DNA of 64,000 nucleotides from Bacteroidales bacterium (GCA_012837685.1 DUQS01000068.1:1-64000), one strand, 5' to 3'. Shown: positions 53,372 to 62,668, numbered from the stretch's first letter. Numbers and translations are program-made. Notes: a model not told the origin generated them from the letters alone.

Positions 53372-53397
53372 TAGTTAGACAAAACTAACTATATTTG
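53372..53397 (+). promoter_or_regulatory. Palindrome over the -7 box of the CDF gene (DtxR/MntR-like)
   Basis: TAGTTAG (53372-53378), 6 bases, CTAACTA (53385-53391). The -7 box TATATTTG (53390-53397) overlaps its right arm. The half-site resembles the TTAG..CTAA boxes of DtxR/MntR-type metal regulators. No such regulator gene is in the window. Confidence 0.6.
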
Positions 53398-53482
53398 TAA
53401 CTTGAAAAAAACAATGAAAGAATATGGAGATAGAAAAGTTAGTGTAAATTTTAAGTAAAGTAGTGTCTGAATTTTAACTTGA

Positions 53483-54382
53483 ATGAATATGAAAACCGGA
53501 AATCGTGAAAAAACAATTTATAAAGTTACTTGGGTTGGTTTTTTTGCAAACGTGGTTTTGTCTATTGCTAAATTATTAGCGGGTATTTTTGGACGAAGCG
53601 GTGCCATGATAGCCGATGCGGTGCATTCTATATCCGATTTTGCAACCGATGTTGTAGTGCTTGCTTTTGTAAAAGTGTCTGCTAAACCGAAAGATGAAGG
53701 GCACGACTATGGTCACGGAAAATACGAAACTTTGGCAACGGTCATCATCGGATTGGCACTGTTTGCTGTTGGTGTAGGCATTTTGATTAATAGCATCGAA
53801 CTTATTCGTCAAGTGGTTGATGGTGTGGTTATCGACCGTCCGGGATTGATTGCGTTGGTGGCAGCAGCCGTTTCCATAGTTGTCAAAGAGGCACTTTATT
53901 GGTACACTATTCTTGCGGCGCGATGTGTCAATTCGTCTGCTATGGAGGCTAATGCTTGGCATCACCGCAGCGATGCTTTTTCGTCCATTGGTACGTTGAT
54001 AGGCATTGGCGGTGCTTATTTTCTTGGTGAACAATGGCGAGTGCTCGACCCGATAGCGGCTGTTATTGTCAGTCTGTTTATCGGCAAGGTTGCCTATAAT
54101 TTAGTAAAGAATGGTTTGAACGAACTGCTCGAACGCTCGTTGCCTAAAGAATTGGAAGACGAAATAATCGGTATTATTATGTCAGATTCGCGTTTGAGCG
54201 ACCTTCACAATTTGAAAACTCGCCGTTTGGGCGCCCATTTTGCCATAGAGTTACATGTGCGAGTAGATGGTGCGATGTCGGTGAACGATTCCCATAAATT
54301 AACTCAATCCATAGAAAAACGTTTGAAAGAAAAATATGGCGATGGTACACAGGTGATTATACATATTGAACCTGTGAAATAG
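53483..54382 (+). CDS. Cation diffusion facilitator (CDF) transporter
   Basis: 299 residues, six membrane segments and a cytoplasmic C-terminal domain of about 90 residues. Metal-site motifs: MIADAVHSISDFATDVVV (DxxxD) in TM2 and ANAWHHRSDAFSS (HxxxD) in TM5. CDF proteins export Zn, Fe, Mn or Co in exchange for protons. The HxxxD/DxxxD mix and the DtxR/MntR-like operator suggest Fe or Mn, but this is inference. Confidence 0.92.
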   Translation: MNMKTGNREKTIYKVTWVGFFANVVLSIAKLLAGIFGRSGAMIADAVHSISDFATDVVVLAFVKVSAKPKDEGHDYGHGKYETLATVIIGLALFAVGVGILINSIELIRQVVDGVVIDRPGLIALVAAAVSIVVKEALYWYTILAARCVNSSAMEANAWHHRSDAFSSIGTLIGIGGAYFLGEQWRVLDPIAAVIVSLFIGKVAYNLVKNGLNELLERSLPKELEDEIIGIIMSDSRLSDLHNLKTRRLGAHFAIELHVRVDGAMSVNDSHKLTQSIEKRLKEKYGDGTQVIIHIEPVK

Positions 54383-54470
54383 AAAAAAACAGGATATATA
54401 AAAATTTAAATAGCTTTGCAACGTTCAACTTTACTAATTGTTTCGTTTTTTTGCTTTCTGAAAAAAATCG

Positions 54471-54478
54471 TATCTTTG
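54471..54478 (+). promoter_or_regulatory. Promoter -7 box of fabI
   Basis: TATCTTTG, a TAnnTTTG match 31 bp before the fabI ATG, with a TTTG 17 bases upstream. Confidence 0.65.
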
Positions 54479-54509
54479 CCAAGTATAACTTTTAAAAATA
54501 ATAGATATT

Positions 54510-55370
54510 ATGAGTACTAATGTTAATACGCTGCAAAATGAAAATTGTGGCAATAATTTGTTAAAGGGTAAACGTGGCATTATTTTTGGTGCATTGAATG
54601 AAAAATCCATTGCGTGGAAAGTAGCAGAAAAGGCGGTTGCCGAAGGTGCATCCATCACACTTTCCAATGCGCCGATTGCTTTGCGGATGGGCGAAATAAA
54701 CCGTCTTTCAGAGAAGTTGAATGCGCCTGTCGTCCCTGCTGATGCCACCAGTGTGGAAGATTTGACACAAGTTTTCGAACAGTCGCAACAGTTGTTGGGC
54801 GGAAAAATCGATTTTGTGTTACATTCTATTGGTATGTCGCCTAATGTGCGCAAAGGGCGAAAATATGATGATTTGAGTTACGAATTTTTTGAAAAAACGC
54901 TGGATATCTCAGCTGTGTCGTTTCATAAAATGCTACAAGTAGCGCGCAAGTTGGATGCTATTGCCGAAGGCGGTTCTATTGTGGCTCTGACGTATGTTGC
55001 TGCTCAAAGGGCTTTTACGGGCTACAACGATATGGCTGATGCAAAGGCACTTCTCGAATCGATAACTCGCAATTTCGGTTTGCTTTACGGACCTGAAAAG
55101 GGCGTGCGCATCAACACTGTTTCTCAGTCGCCCACTGTAACGACTGCCGGTAGCGGCGTTGGCGGCTTTGACCTGTTTTACGATGTTGCCGATAAAATGT
55201 CGCCTTTGGGCAACGCTTCGGCTGACGATTGCGCCAACTATTGCGTAACGCTGTTTTCCGATTACACCAAAATGGTAACCATGCAGAATTTGTACCATGA
55301 CGGCGGTTTCTCAACTACAGGAATGAGTTTGGCTGCGATGGAACAGTATGAAAAAAGTAGATTGAAATAA
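54510..55370 (+). CDS. fabI: Enoyl-ACP reductase (NADH), FabI
   Basis: 286 residues, short-chain dehydrogenase fold. The nucleotide-binding start is GIIFGALNEKSIAWKVAE, and the catalytic region TYVAAQRAFTGYNDMADAKA has the two tyrosines and lysine of FabI. It carries out the last reduction of fatty-acid elongation and is the triclosan target in related bacteria. It is a separate unit with its own promoter and forms a functional set with the FabH-type gene at 7699. Confidence 0.95.
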   Translation: MSTNVNTLQNENCGNNLLKGKRGIIFGALNEKSIAWKVAEKAVAEGASITLSNAPIALRMGEINRLSEKLNAPVVPADATSVEDLTQVFEQSQQLLGGKIDFVLHSIGMSPNVRKGRKYDDLSYEFFEKTLDISAVSFHKMLQVARKLDAIAEGGSIVALTYVAAQRAFTGYNDMADAKALLESITRNFGLLYGPEKGVRINTVSQSPTVTTAGSGVGGFDLFYDVADKMSPLGNASADDCANYCVTLFSDYTKMVTMQNLYHDGGFSTTGMSLAAMEQYEKSRLK

Positions 55371-55442
55371 CTCCAAAAACACTTTTTCCGTTGTTTTATA
55401 CGGAATAGTATAAAAAAGCAAGTTTAAATAACCTACAAAAAT

Positions 55443-57326
55443 ATGAAACGTTTTTCTTTTATAGCAGCGCTGTTGCTGGCGACTACGTTGTTTTTTGCCC
55501 AAGGCAAATCGACTAATAATGAAAATCAATCATACGATAGTAGTTTTCGATTTGCGCTTTTTACCGATTTACACATATCAATGACCAATGAAGAGTCCAC
55601 TAGCGACCTTATCAATGCGGTAACGGATTTAAACAATCAACACGACATTGCGTTTGTTCTGGTTACGGGCGATTTGACTGAAACAGGCGACTATGAATCG
55701 CTGAAAAAGGTAAAAACTATTTTGGACAGGCTGAATTGCAAGTATTTTGCTATTCCGGGCAATCACGAAACAAAGTGGTCGGAATCGGGTGCGACTGATT
55801 TTGCTCGCGTGTTCGGCGATGATAAATTCCGTATCTATATGAACGGCTACCTGTTTTTGAGTTTCAATACCGGTCCCGTAATTAAAATGGGCGATGGACA
55901 CGTTGCGCCGCAAGATATAGAATGGGTGAGAAGGGAACTAAAAGGAGTCGGCAAAAAACAGCCGGTTTTTTTGGTAACGCACTATCCGCTTAAGTCGGGC
56001 GATGTCGATAATTGGTACGAACTGACCGATGTGGTGCGCCGCTACAATATACAAGCGTTTTTTGGCGGACATTATCACCGCAATCTTGTTTTTAGTTACG
56101 ATGGCATTCCTGGGATTCTTTTGCGCTCCACATTGCGTTCCAAAGATGAGTTGGGCGGTTACACCATTTTCAATGTACGCGATTCGTTGTATGTTTACGA
56201 GAAAAAAATCGGTAAAATGCCAATCCATTGGTACTCATTGCCTTTGGAGCAACGCTTTTATGTAGAAGGTAACGAAAAAGAGTTTCCTCGCCCCGATTAT
56301 TCCATCAACAAGCGTTTCCGAAAAGTGAAACAAGTGTGGACAAAAAACTTTAAAAAAGGTATCTACGGTTCTCCGGCAGTATTGGGCAATAAATTATTTT
56401 ACGGCGATGATTTAGGCTTTTTCAATTGTCTGTCGTTGGATAAGGGTAAATTGTTGTGGCAATATAAAACGCGTAACCGCATTGCCAATACGCCTGCGGT
56501 GGCTGATGGTAAAGTTGTTTTCGGTTCTTGCGATTACAACATCTATTGTCTTGACCAGAACGATGGAAAATTGGTGTGGAGTGTTGCTACTAAAAATGCC
56601 GTGCTCGGTTCACCGCTCATCGAAGACGGAACGGTTTATATTGGTGGCAGCGACGGTTCTTTTCGCGCGTTGGATTTGACCACAGGTAAACAAAAATGGA
56701 TTTTTGAAGAACTGAAAGGTTATGTAGAATCGCGCCCTGTGATAGCTGGCAATAAAGTGATTTTTGGCGCATGGGACACCAATTTATATGCTTTGGATAA
56801 AGTGACCGGCAATTTGGTGTGGAAATGGAACAACGGGCATCCGCGCTTGCATTTTTCGCCTGCGGCTGTCTGTCCTGTTGTGAGCAATGGTAAAGTGTTT
56901 ATAACTGCACCCGACCGTTTTTTTACAGCTTTGGATGTGGAAACCGGTCGTGAAGTGTGGCGCACTAATGCGCATCAGGTACGCGAAACGGTTGGTCTTT
57001 CGGAAGACGGCAAGCGTGTTTACAGCCGTTGTATGAATGACAGTATTGTAGCCATCGATGCTACGGCTGATGCGCCGAAAGTTCTTTGGAAAATAGATGC
57101 TGCCTACGGATACGACCATAATGCTTGTATGCCTGTAGAACGTAACGGAGTAGTGGTTTCGGCTACTAAAAACGGCGAAATTACGGCGGTGCGCGCTTTA
57201 GATGGTGCCATTCTTTGGAAACACAAACTTGGTAATTGTATCATCAATACGTTAGTTCCGATTTCCGATACCGATTGGGTGTTGACGACTACTAACGGCG
57301 TTGTTGCACGCATTTCAGCGAGATAA
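55443..57326 (+). CDS. Exported phosphoesterase fused to a PQQ-like beta-propeller
   Basis: 627 residues. Signal peptide (1-20). Residues about 30-270 are a calcineurin-like phosphoesterase with FALFTDLHIS, LVTGDLTETGD, IPGNHETKW, LVTHYPL and FGGHYHRN. Residues about 300-627 form a beta-propeller of PQQ/BamB type with repeats such as GKLLWQYKT, GKLVWSVAT and GREVWRTNA. The propeller has no sign of PQQ enzyme active-site residues and is more likely a binding or scaffold domain. Substrate unknown. It ends at a clear terminator. Confidence 0.88.
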   Translation: MKRFSFIAALLLATTLFFAQGKSTNNENQSYDSSFRFALFTDLHISMTNEESTSDLINAVTDLNNQHDIAFVLVTGDLTETGDYESLKKVKTILDRLNCKYFAIPGNHETKWSESGATDFARVFGDDKFRIYMNGYLFLSFNTGPVIKMGDGHVAPQDIEWVRRELKGVGKKQPVFLVTHYPLKSGDVDNWYELTDVVRRYNIQAFFGGHYHRNLVFSYDGIPGILLRSTLRSKDELGGYTIFNVRDSLYVYEKKIGKMPIHWYSLPLEQRFYVEGNEKEFPRPDYSINKRFRKVKQVWTKNFKKGIYGSPAVLGNKLFYGDDLGFFNCLSLDKGKLLWQYKTRNRIANTPAVADGKVVFGSCDYNIYCLDQNDGKLVWSVATKNAVLGSPLIEDGTVYIGGSDGSFRALDLTTGKQKWIFEELKGYVESRPVIAGNKVIFGAWDTNLYALDKVTGNLVWKWNNGHPRLHFSPAAVCPVVSNGKVFITAPDRFFTALDVETGREVWRTNAHQVRETVGLSEDGKRVYSRCMNDSIVAIDATADAPKVLWKIDAAYGYDHNACMPVERNGVVVSATKNGEITAVRALDGAILWKHKLGNCIINTLVPISDTDWVLTTTNGVVARISAR

Positions 57327-57350
57327 ATAGCACGCAATAATAGTTTTATT

Positions 57351-57384
57351 AACGGTTTCTTATACGAAGAAGCCGTTTTTTTTC
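57351..57384 (+). terminator. Terminator after the phosphoesterase-propeller gene
   Basis: AACGGTTTCTT (57351-57361) and AAGAAGCCGTT (57367-57377), loop ATACG, followed by a run of T. Confidence 0.9.
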
Positions 57385-57406
57385 GTTATAACCCAAATAA
57401 AATCAT

Positions 57407-57414
57407 TATATTTG
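57407..57414 (+). promoter_or_regulatory. Promoter -7 box of the porE operon
   Basis: TATATTTG (TAnnTTTG), 17 bp before the porE start codon. The -33 element is weak. Confidence 0.6.
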
Positions 57415-57431
57415 CTTTTCCATTTATAATT

Positions 57432-59414
57432 ATGAAAAAAATCATCTCGAAAATAGTCATTTTACTGTCTGTCAGTGTTTTGTTGATTTCTTGTGGTGTT
57501 GAAGCACAACTGAAGAAAGCCGACAAACGTTACGAAATAGGTGAATATTATGTAGCGGCTGATTTGTACCGCAAAGCTCAATCGGGTATTTCATCGAAAG
57601 AAAGGGATAAACGAGCGAATGTAAATTTACGTTTGGGAGATTGTTACCGCATCATCAATAATCACAAAAAGGCGACAAGAGCTTATGCTCAGGCTATTCG
57701 CTACAAATGTAAGGACAGTACGGTTTATCTTAATAATGCGCTTTCGTTGCAGGCTTTGGGCAACTATCAGGAGGCACGAAAAAATTACACCATCTATTTA
57801 GAAGGGCATCCACAGAGTGAATTGGCACAAAAAGGTTTGTTGGCAACTATAGAAGTGCCGGTTTGGAAAAAAACGCCTACACGTTATGTTATAAAGCCTG
57901 CCGATGTCCTAAATTCTCGCCGTAATTCCGATTTTGCGCCGGCATTTATGGGAACGGACGCACAATCCATTGTTATTACTTCCAATCGCGGAACTACTTC
58001 TACCAAAGGTAAAAACAGCTCTATTACGGGTGTTCCGAACAATGATTTGTTTGTAGCGCGCAAAAACGCCATGAACAAATGGGAAGAATTGTCGCCTTTG
58101 GAAGGTGAATTTAACACTGAAGACGATGAAGGCGCAGCTTCTTTTTCGTCTGACGGCAAAATACTCTATTTTACCCGTTGCCGTTCGACCGCCGGAGCCG
58201 TAGGTGCCGAAATCTACTCATCGCAACGTTCGGGCGGACAATGGACAGCGCCGAAAAACATTCGATTATTTCAAGATAGTACCATTTCTGTTGCTCATCC
58301 GGCTGTGTCGCCCGACGGGAAGTACCTTTATTTTGTTTCGGATAATCCGCAAGGCTTTGGAGGAAAGGATATTTGGCGCGCCGAAAAGACTGATGAAGGT
58401 TGGGGAGTTCCTGAAAATCTTGGTAATCAAATAAATACGGAAGGCAATGAGATGTTTCCGTATGTTCGATACGACGGCACTCTTTATTTTTCGTCCAATG
58501 GTCATGTTGGTTTTGGAGGGCTTGACATCTACAAAGCGACAGCCGATTCATTGGGTAATTGGAAAGTGGAAAATATGAAATCGCCTATTAATACATTGTA
58601 CGATGATTTTGGAATAACTTTCGAGGGGCAGGCTGAACGTGGATTTTTTTCGTCAAATCGCAATCAAAGTCGTGGTTACGACCGCATTTGGAGTTTTGAT
58701 TTGCCGGAACTGACTTATGCCGTTGAAGGCAAAGTAACCGATGAAAAAGGTGAAGCGCTGTCCGATGCTACCATAAAAGTGGTTGGAACCGATGGACAGA
58801 ATGTGAAAATGAAAACGAAAAAAGACGGCACTTTCCGAATTAAACTTAATCCGAACACCGAATATGTGATGTTGGCTTCCAATCGCGGCTACCTGAATCA
58901 AGTGAATAAACTAACGACTCAAAATTTGAATCAAAGCAAACTTTTTAAAGCCAACTTTAAACTTGCTTCCATTAATAAACCGATTCAAATTGATGATATT
59001 TTCTACGAATTCGGGCAATGGACATTGACGTTGGATTCAGAAAAAGCTCTGAAAGGATTAGTAAAAATGCTCACGGATAATCCGAATATAGCTATTGAAA
59101 TAGCAGCGCACACCGACGTGCTGGGTACCGATGAATTCAACATGGATTTGTCGGAAAAACGCGCTAAATCGGTAGTGGATTATTTAATTCAGGAAGGTAT
59201 TGACCCTGACCGTCTTACTGTAAAGGGATTTGGCGAATCGATGCCTGTGGAAGTAGATAAAGCTTTAGCAGAGCGGTACAAATTTTTGAAAGTCGGCGAT
59301 GTGCTGAATGAACCGTTTTTGAAAAACTTGTCCGAAGAGCAACGGGAAATAGTAAACCAAATCAATCGCCGCACGCAGTTTCGAGTTACCAAAACGACCT
59401 ATAAACTTTATTAA
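57432..59414 (+). CDS. porE: PorE-like T9SS lipoprotein (TPR, PD40, CRD, OmpA)
   Basis: 660 residues. Lipobox LLISCGVE (C21), TPR-like repeats (about 25-150), a PD40/WD40-like propeller (about 165-415; DGKYLYFVSDNPQGFGGKDIW), a carboxypeptidase-regulatory-like domain (about 425-500; AVEGKVTDEKGEALSDATIKV), and an OmpA peptidoglycan-binding domain (about 520-660; IEIAAHTDVLG). This domain order is that of PorE of the type IX secretion system, thought to tie the complex to peptidoglycan. Another OmpA/PD40 lipoprotein is possible. First gene of an operon with sua5 and three small genes. Confidence 0.85.
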   Translation: MKKIISKIVILLSVSVLLISCGVEAQLKKADKRYEIGEYYVAADLYRKAQSGISSKERDKRANVNLRLGDCYRIINNHKKATRAYAQAIRYKCKDSTVYLNNALSLQALGNYQEARKNYTIYLEGHPQSELAQKGLLATIEVPVWKKTPTRYVIKPADVLNSRRNSDFAPAFMGTDAQSIVITSNRGTTSTKGKNSSITGVPNNDLFVARKNAMNKWEELSPLEGEFNTEDDEGAASFSSDGKILYFTRCRSTAGAVGAEIYSSQRSGGQWTAPKNIRLFQDSTISVAHPAVSPDGKYLYFVSDNPQGFGGKDIWRAEKTDEGWGVPENLGNQINTEGNEMFPYVRYDGTLYFSSNGHVGFGGLDIYKATADSLGNWKVENMKSPINTLYDDFGITFEGQAERGFFSSNRNQSRGYDRIWSFDLPELTYAVEGKVTDEKGEALSDATIKVVGTDGQNVKMKTKKDGTFRIKLNPNTEYVMLASNRGYLNQVNKLTTQNLNQSKLFKANFKLASINKPIQIDDIFYEFGQWTLTLDSEKALKGLVKMLTDNPNIAIEIAAHTDVLGTDEFNMDLSEKRAKSVVDYLIQEGIDPDRLTVKGFGESMPVEVDKALAERYKFLKVGDVLNEPFLKNLSEEQREIVNQINRRTQFRVTKTTYKLY

Positions 59415-59418
59415 TCCG

Positions 59419-60024
59419 ATGTTACTGAAAATTTATCCTGACAATCCGAGCCGAAAAGCGGTAGAAAAAGTTGTCCAAATACTGAAAGACGGCGGCGTTA
59501 TCATCTATCCGACAGACACCGTTTATGCTTTCGGATGCGATATTTATTGCTCTTCGGCGGTGGAAAGAATTTGTCGTTTCAAAGGATTGGATCCGCGCAA
59601 AGCTCGATTGTCGTTTGTGTGTGCCAATTTGAGTCAGGTGAGCGAATACGCAAAAATAGACAATGCTACGTTTAAGGTGCTGAAATCGGCTTTGCCGGGA
59701 CCTTTTACGTTTATTCTGAATGGCATGAATTGTTTGCCGAAACTTTTCAAAGCGCGCAAAGAAGTTGGCGTTCGTATTCCTGACAATGCCATCGTAAAAA
59801 TGATTCTCGAAGAACTTGGGCGTCCGCTGATGTCGGCTTCCGTTCCTAAAAATGAAGAAGGCGATTACGAAATTTTTCCCGATGTGTTGGAAAAGCAATA
59901 TGGATTTTTAGCTGATGTGGTAATTGATGGCGGTGAGGGTGGAACAGAGCCTTCAACGGTAATTGATTGTACGGACGGAGAAATGCGTGTTGTTCGGCAA
60001 GGAAAAGGTGTTTTCGAGTATTAA
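59419..60024 (+). CDS. Sua5/YciO/YrdC-family protein (threonylcarbamoyl-AMP synthase-like)
   Basis: 201 residues. The YrdC fold is shown by KDGGVIIYPTDTVYAFGCD, RFKGLDPRKARLSFVC, SALPGPFTFIL and VGVRIPDNAI. Enzymes of this family make the threonylcarbamoyl-AMP used for t6A in tRNA; YciO members have a less certain role. It follows porE by 4 bp. Confidence 0.9.
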   Translation: MLLKIYPDNPSRKAVEKVVQILKDGGVIIYPTDTVYAFGCDIYCSSAVERICRFKGLDPRKARLSFVCANLSQVSEYAKIDNATFKVLKSALPGPFTFILNGMNCLPKLFKARKEVGVRIPDNAIVKMILEELGRPLMSASVPKNEEGDYEIFPDVLEKQYGFLADVVIDGGEGGTEPSTVIDCTDGEMRVVRQGKGVFEY

Positions 60025-60030
60025 AAAATC

Positions 60031-60249
60031 ATGGAACAACTGAATTTTAAATTACGAACGGGCGAAACGTTTATTCCGCTCATTCAATTGCTGAAAGTGA
60101 TGAATGTAGTGGAATCGGGAAGTGAGGCGCAAACTGTTGTGGCAAAGGGTCTTGTGTTGCGTAACGGTGCGGTAGAATTGCGCAAACGTGCCAAATTAAC
60201 ATCCGGTGATGTGATAACGTTCGGACAATTTGAAATAACTGTGCTGTAG
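60031..60249 (+). CDS. S4-domain RNA-binding protein
   Basis: 72 residues, a single S4-like fold: EFIPLIQLLKVMNVV-type helix, ETVVAKGLVLRNGAV-like turn (SGSEAQTVVAKGLVLRNG in this protein) and RKRAKLTSGDVITFG. Related YbcJ-like proteins bind structured RNA. It lies 6 bp after the sua5-like gene, in the porE operon. Confidence 0.85.
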   Translation: MEQLNFKLRTGETFIPLIQLLKVMNVVESGSEAQTVVAKGLVLRNGAVELRKRAKLTSGDVITFGQFEITVL

Positions 60250-60252
60250 GTT

Positions 60253-60600
60253 ATGAATATCGAGAATTTGCGCGATTATTGCTTGAGCTTACCTTTTTCG
60301 GAAGAAAAGTTTCCGTTCGATGACGAAACTTTGGTCTTTTGCGTGGGCGGAAAAATATTTGCTTTGGTGGATTTGGGAAATGCTACTCGTGTTAATTTAA
60401 AGTGTGAACCAGAGCAGGCAATAATGTTGCGCGAAGCCTATGAAGGCATTATTCCGGGCTGGCATATGAATAAAAAACATTGGAACACCGTGTTTTTTGA
60501 TACTGACGTGTCCGATAAATTGCTATTGGAATTGGTGCTTAATTCGTACAATTTGGTGTTTGAGCGATTGCCGAAACGCCTCAAAGAGACATTGAAATAA
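60253..60600 (+). CDS. MmcQ/YjbR-family protein
   Basis: 115 residues, the usual size. The family pattern is clear: SLPFSEEKFPFDDETLVFCVGGK, LKCEPEQAIMLREAY, GIIPGWHMNKKHWNTV. The fold resembles a double-wing DNA-binding domain; no function is firmly known. It follows the S4 gene by 3 bp. Confidence 0.9.
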   Translation: MNIENLRDYCLSLPFSEEKFPFDDETLVFCVGGKIFALVDLGNATRVNLKCEPEQAIMLREAYEGIIPGWHMNKKHWNTVFFDTDVSDKLLLELVLNSYNLVFERLPKRLKETLK

Positions 60601-60668
60601 AATGTTTCTGTTCTTTTTAAACTGACACACTTTTTTTTAATCTAATAAGTGAATAGGTAAAGAAGATT

Positions 60669-61313
60669 ATGAAACAACTGAAAATTCCTTTGTGTCCTGA
60701 ATTTGCAGAACTAAAGTTGGAACAAATTGCCGATTTGCTTGATGAAAAAGGCGTTTGTGGCAGCATCGATTCCGTTAATTGGAAGGAAAAATTTCCCTAC
60801 AAACCGATTACTTTCTTTTATTTGGCGCGTACGTCCGAACGGTTGTACATAAAATTTGCTGTAAAAGGCAATTTGTTGCGTGCTGTGCATGACGCAGACC
60901 AACAACCTGTTAGTCAAGACAGTTGCGTGGAGTTTTTCTGTAAACTGCCCAATTCTCCCCAATATTTTAATTTTGAATTTAATTGCATCGGTACGTGTTA
61001 TGCCGCCAAACGTGTAAAACGAACGGACAAAGAGTTGCTTTCACCTTCCGAAATGGCGCAAATAGAGCGTTATCCGTCAATTGGTACCAAACCTTTCGAA
61101 GAAATTGAAGGCTTGTTTCAGTGGGATTTAACAGTTTCTATTCCTTTTTCACTCATCGGAATTAATGCCGACCATTTGCCTGATAAATTGATGGCTAATT
61201 TTTACAAATGCGCTGATGCCACTTCGCTGAAGCACTATGTGAGTTGGAATCCGATTGAAAGCGAAAATCCCAATTTTCATCAACCGAACTTTTTTGGTAC
61301 TTTGCTGTTTTAA
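60669..61313 (+). CDS. CBM9-like (DOMON-type) protein, no signal peptide
   Basis: 214 residues. The beta-rich domain matches the carbohydrate-binding family 9-like group: an early FYLARTSERLYIKFAVKG strand pair, SQDSCVEFFCKLPNS, FNFEFNCIGTCYA, and a late HYVSWNPIESENPNFHQP with FFGTLLF at the C-terminus. Most CBM9-like domains are exported with enzymes; this one has no signal peptide, so the binding partner is unclear. It follows the MmcQ-like gene by 68 bp and converges with dgt. Confidence 0.75.
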   Translation: MKQLKIPLCPEFAELKLEQIADLLDEKGVCGSIDSVNWKEKFPYKPITFFYLARTSERLYIKFAVKGNLLRAVHDADQQPVSQDSCVEFFCKLPNSPQYFNFEFNCIGTCYAAKRVKRTDKELLSPSEMAQIERYPSIGTKPFEEIEGLFQWDLTVSIPFSLIGINADHLPDKLMANFYKCADATSLKHYVSWNPIESENPNFHQPNFFGTLLF

Positions 61314-61332
61314 ATTGCGTGTGTTTACTTCG

Positions 61333-62658
61333 TTAAAGGGTAGGCAAACTCATTCCCATTATTTTTTGATACAAATCGAGGGCGTAAATATCGGTCATTC
61401 CCGATACATAATCTAAAATCGCCTGTGCTTTTCCGTAAGGGGTGGGCGCACTGGTGGCGTATTGTGACGGAATGCGCATCAGCAGACGTTTTGAATAAGA
61501 TTTTTCGGGGTGGAACACAGCTTCCATCAAACTGTCCATTAACATAGTAATAATTTTGTAGCCTGACAATTCAATATCCAACACTTCGGAAGCACTGTAA
61601 ATACGTTCCTTTGAGAGATTTGAAGCTTTTTGGTAGGCTTCTTTCAGAGGCGTGTCAATCTGTTTGATAAGCGATTGTCGGAATGTGCCGTTGAGTATGT
61701 TTTCTTCATTTTCGATGAAGGTTTGAGTGCAAGCGTCAACCAAAAGACCAATAACAACAGAGCGCAAATAACCGATTTGTTCGTTGGCATCGTGGACGTT
61801 AGCGAATATTTTTGCTGCGTGTTGTCGTTTTTGCTCTGTCATAAATTGCATCAAAATCTCTTTCGTCTCTTCGGTAGTGATAATTTTCAGTTTGTGTGCG
61901 TCTTCAATGTCCATCACCAAATAACAGATATCGTCGGCAGCTTCCACTAAATAGACCAACGGATGGCGGGCGTAGCGATTACTGTTTTCGGGGTCTTTGA
62001 CAATGCCCAAATCGTCGGCGATGCGTTTGTACGACTCTTTTTCCGATTGAAAAAATCCGAATTTTATTTTGTTTTTTTCTGCAAACTGCGATTCGTAAGG
62101 ATATTTGACAATGGCTGCTAACGTGGAGTAGGTAAGAGCAAAACCGCCTTTACGGCGTCCTTCAAATTGGTGCGTCAGTAGGCGAAACGTGTTGGCATTA
62201 CCTTCAAAATGAGTTAAATCCGCCCATTCTTCAGTAGTCATCATCTCGTTGAAAACGTTACCATTACCTTCCGAAAAGTAGGTGGCAATGGCTTGTTCGC
62301 CGGAATGTCCGAAAGGCGGATTGCCCAAGTCGTGTGCCAAGCAAGCTGCCGATGTAACAGCACCGATGTCATTAATAAATTGGATGCTGTTGTGGTATTT
62401 TTCGTTGAGTTTGGGCACAATGGCATTGCCGATAGAACGTCCAACGCACGCCACTTCCAAACTGTGAGTCAGTCTGTTGTGTACAAAAACACTGCCGGGC
62501 AACGGAAATACTTGCGTTTTGTTTTGCAACCGTCTGAATGGTGCTGAAAAAATGAGGCGGTCGTAGTCGCGTTGAAATTCGCTGCGGTCGTCGTGTTTGC
62601 CACCGCTGTATGTTTCCATGCCGAAACGTTTGGAGGAGAGGAGTTGGTTCCAATTCAT
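61333..62658 (-). CDS. dgt: Deoxyguanosinetriphosphate triphosphohydrolase (dGTPase)
   Basis: 441 residues of the HD-domain family. The HD ligands are in RLTHSLEVACVGRSIG and CLAHDLGNPPFGHSGEQAI, with a later YLVEAADDICYLVMDIEDA metal motif. The enzyme splits dGTP (and in relatives other dNTPs) to the nucleoside and triphosphate and so adjusts nucleotide pools; phage restriction is known for some relatives. 10 bp after the YgjP-type gene on the same strand. Confidence 0.94.
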   Translation of the reverse strand: MNWNQLLSSKRFGMETYSGGKHDDRSEFQRDYDRLIFSAPFRRLQNKTQVFPLPGSVFVHNRLTHSLEVACVGRSIGNAIVPKLNEKYHNSIQFINDIGAVTSAACLAHDLGNPPFGHSGEQAIATYFSEGNGNVFNEMMTTEEWADLTHFEGNANTFRLLTHQFEGRRKGGFALTYSTLAAIVKYPYESQFAEKNKIKFGFFQSEKESYKRIADDLGIVKDPENSNRYARHPLVYLVEAADDICYLVMDIEDAHKLKIITTEETKEILMQFMTEQKRQHAAKIFANVHDANEQIGYLRSVVIGLLVDACTQTFIENEENILNGTFRQSLIKQIDTPLKEAYQKASNLSKERIYSASEVLDIELSGYKIITMLMDSLMEAVFHPEKSYSKRLLMRIPSQYATSAPTPYGKAQAILDYVSGMTDIYALDLYQKIMGMSLPTL

Positions 62659-62668
62659 AATGACGTTG

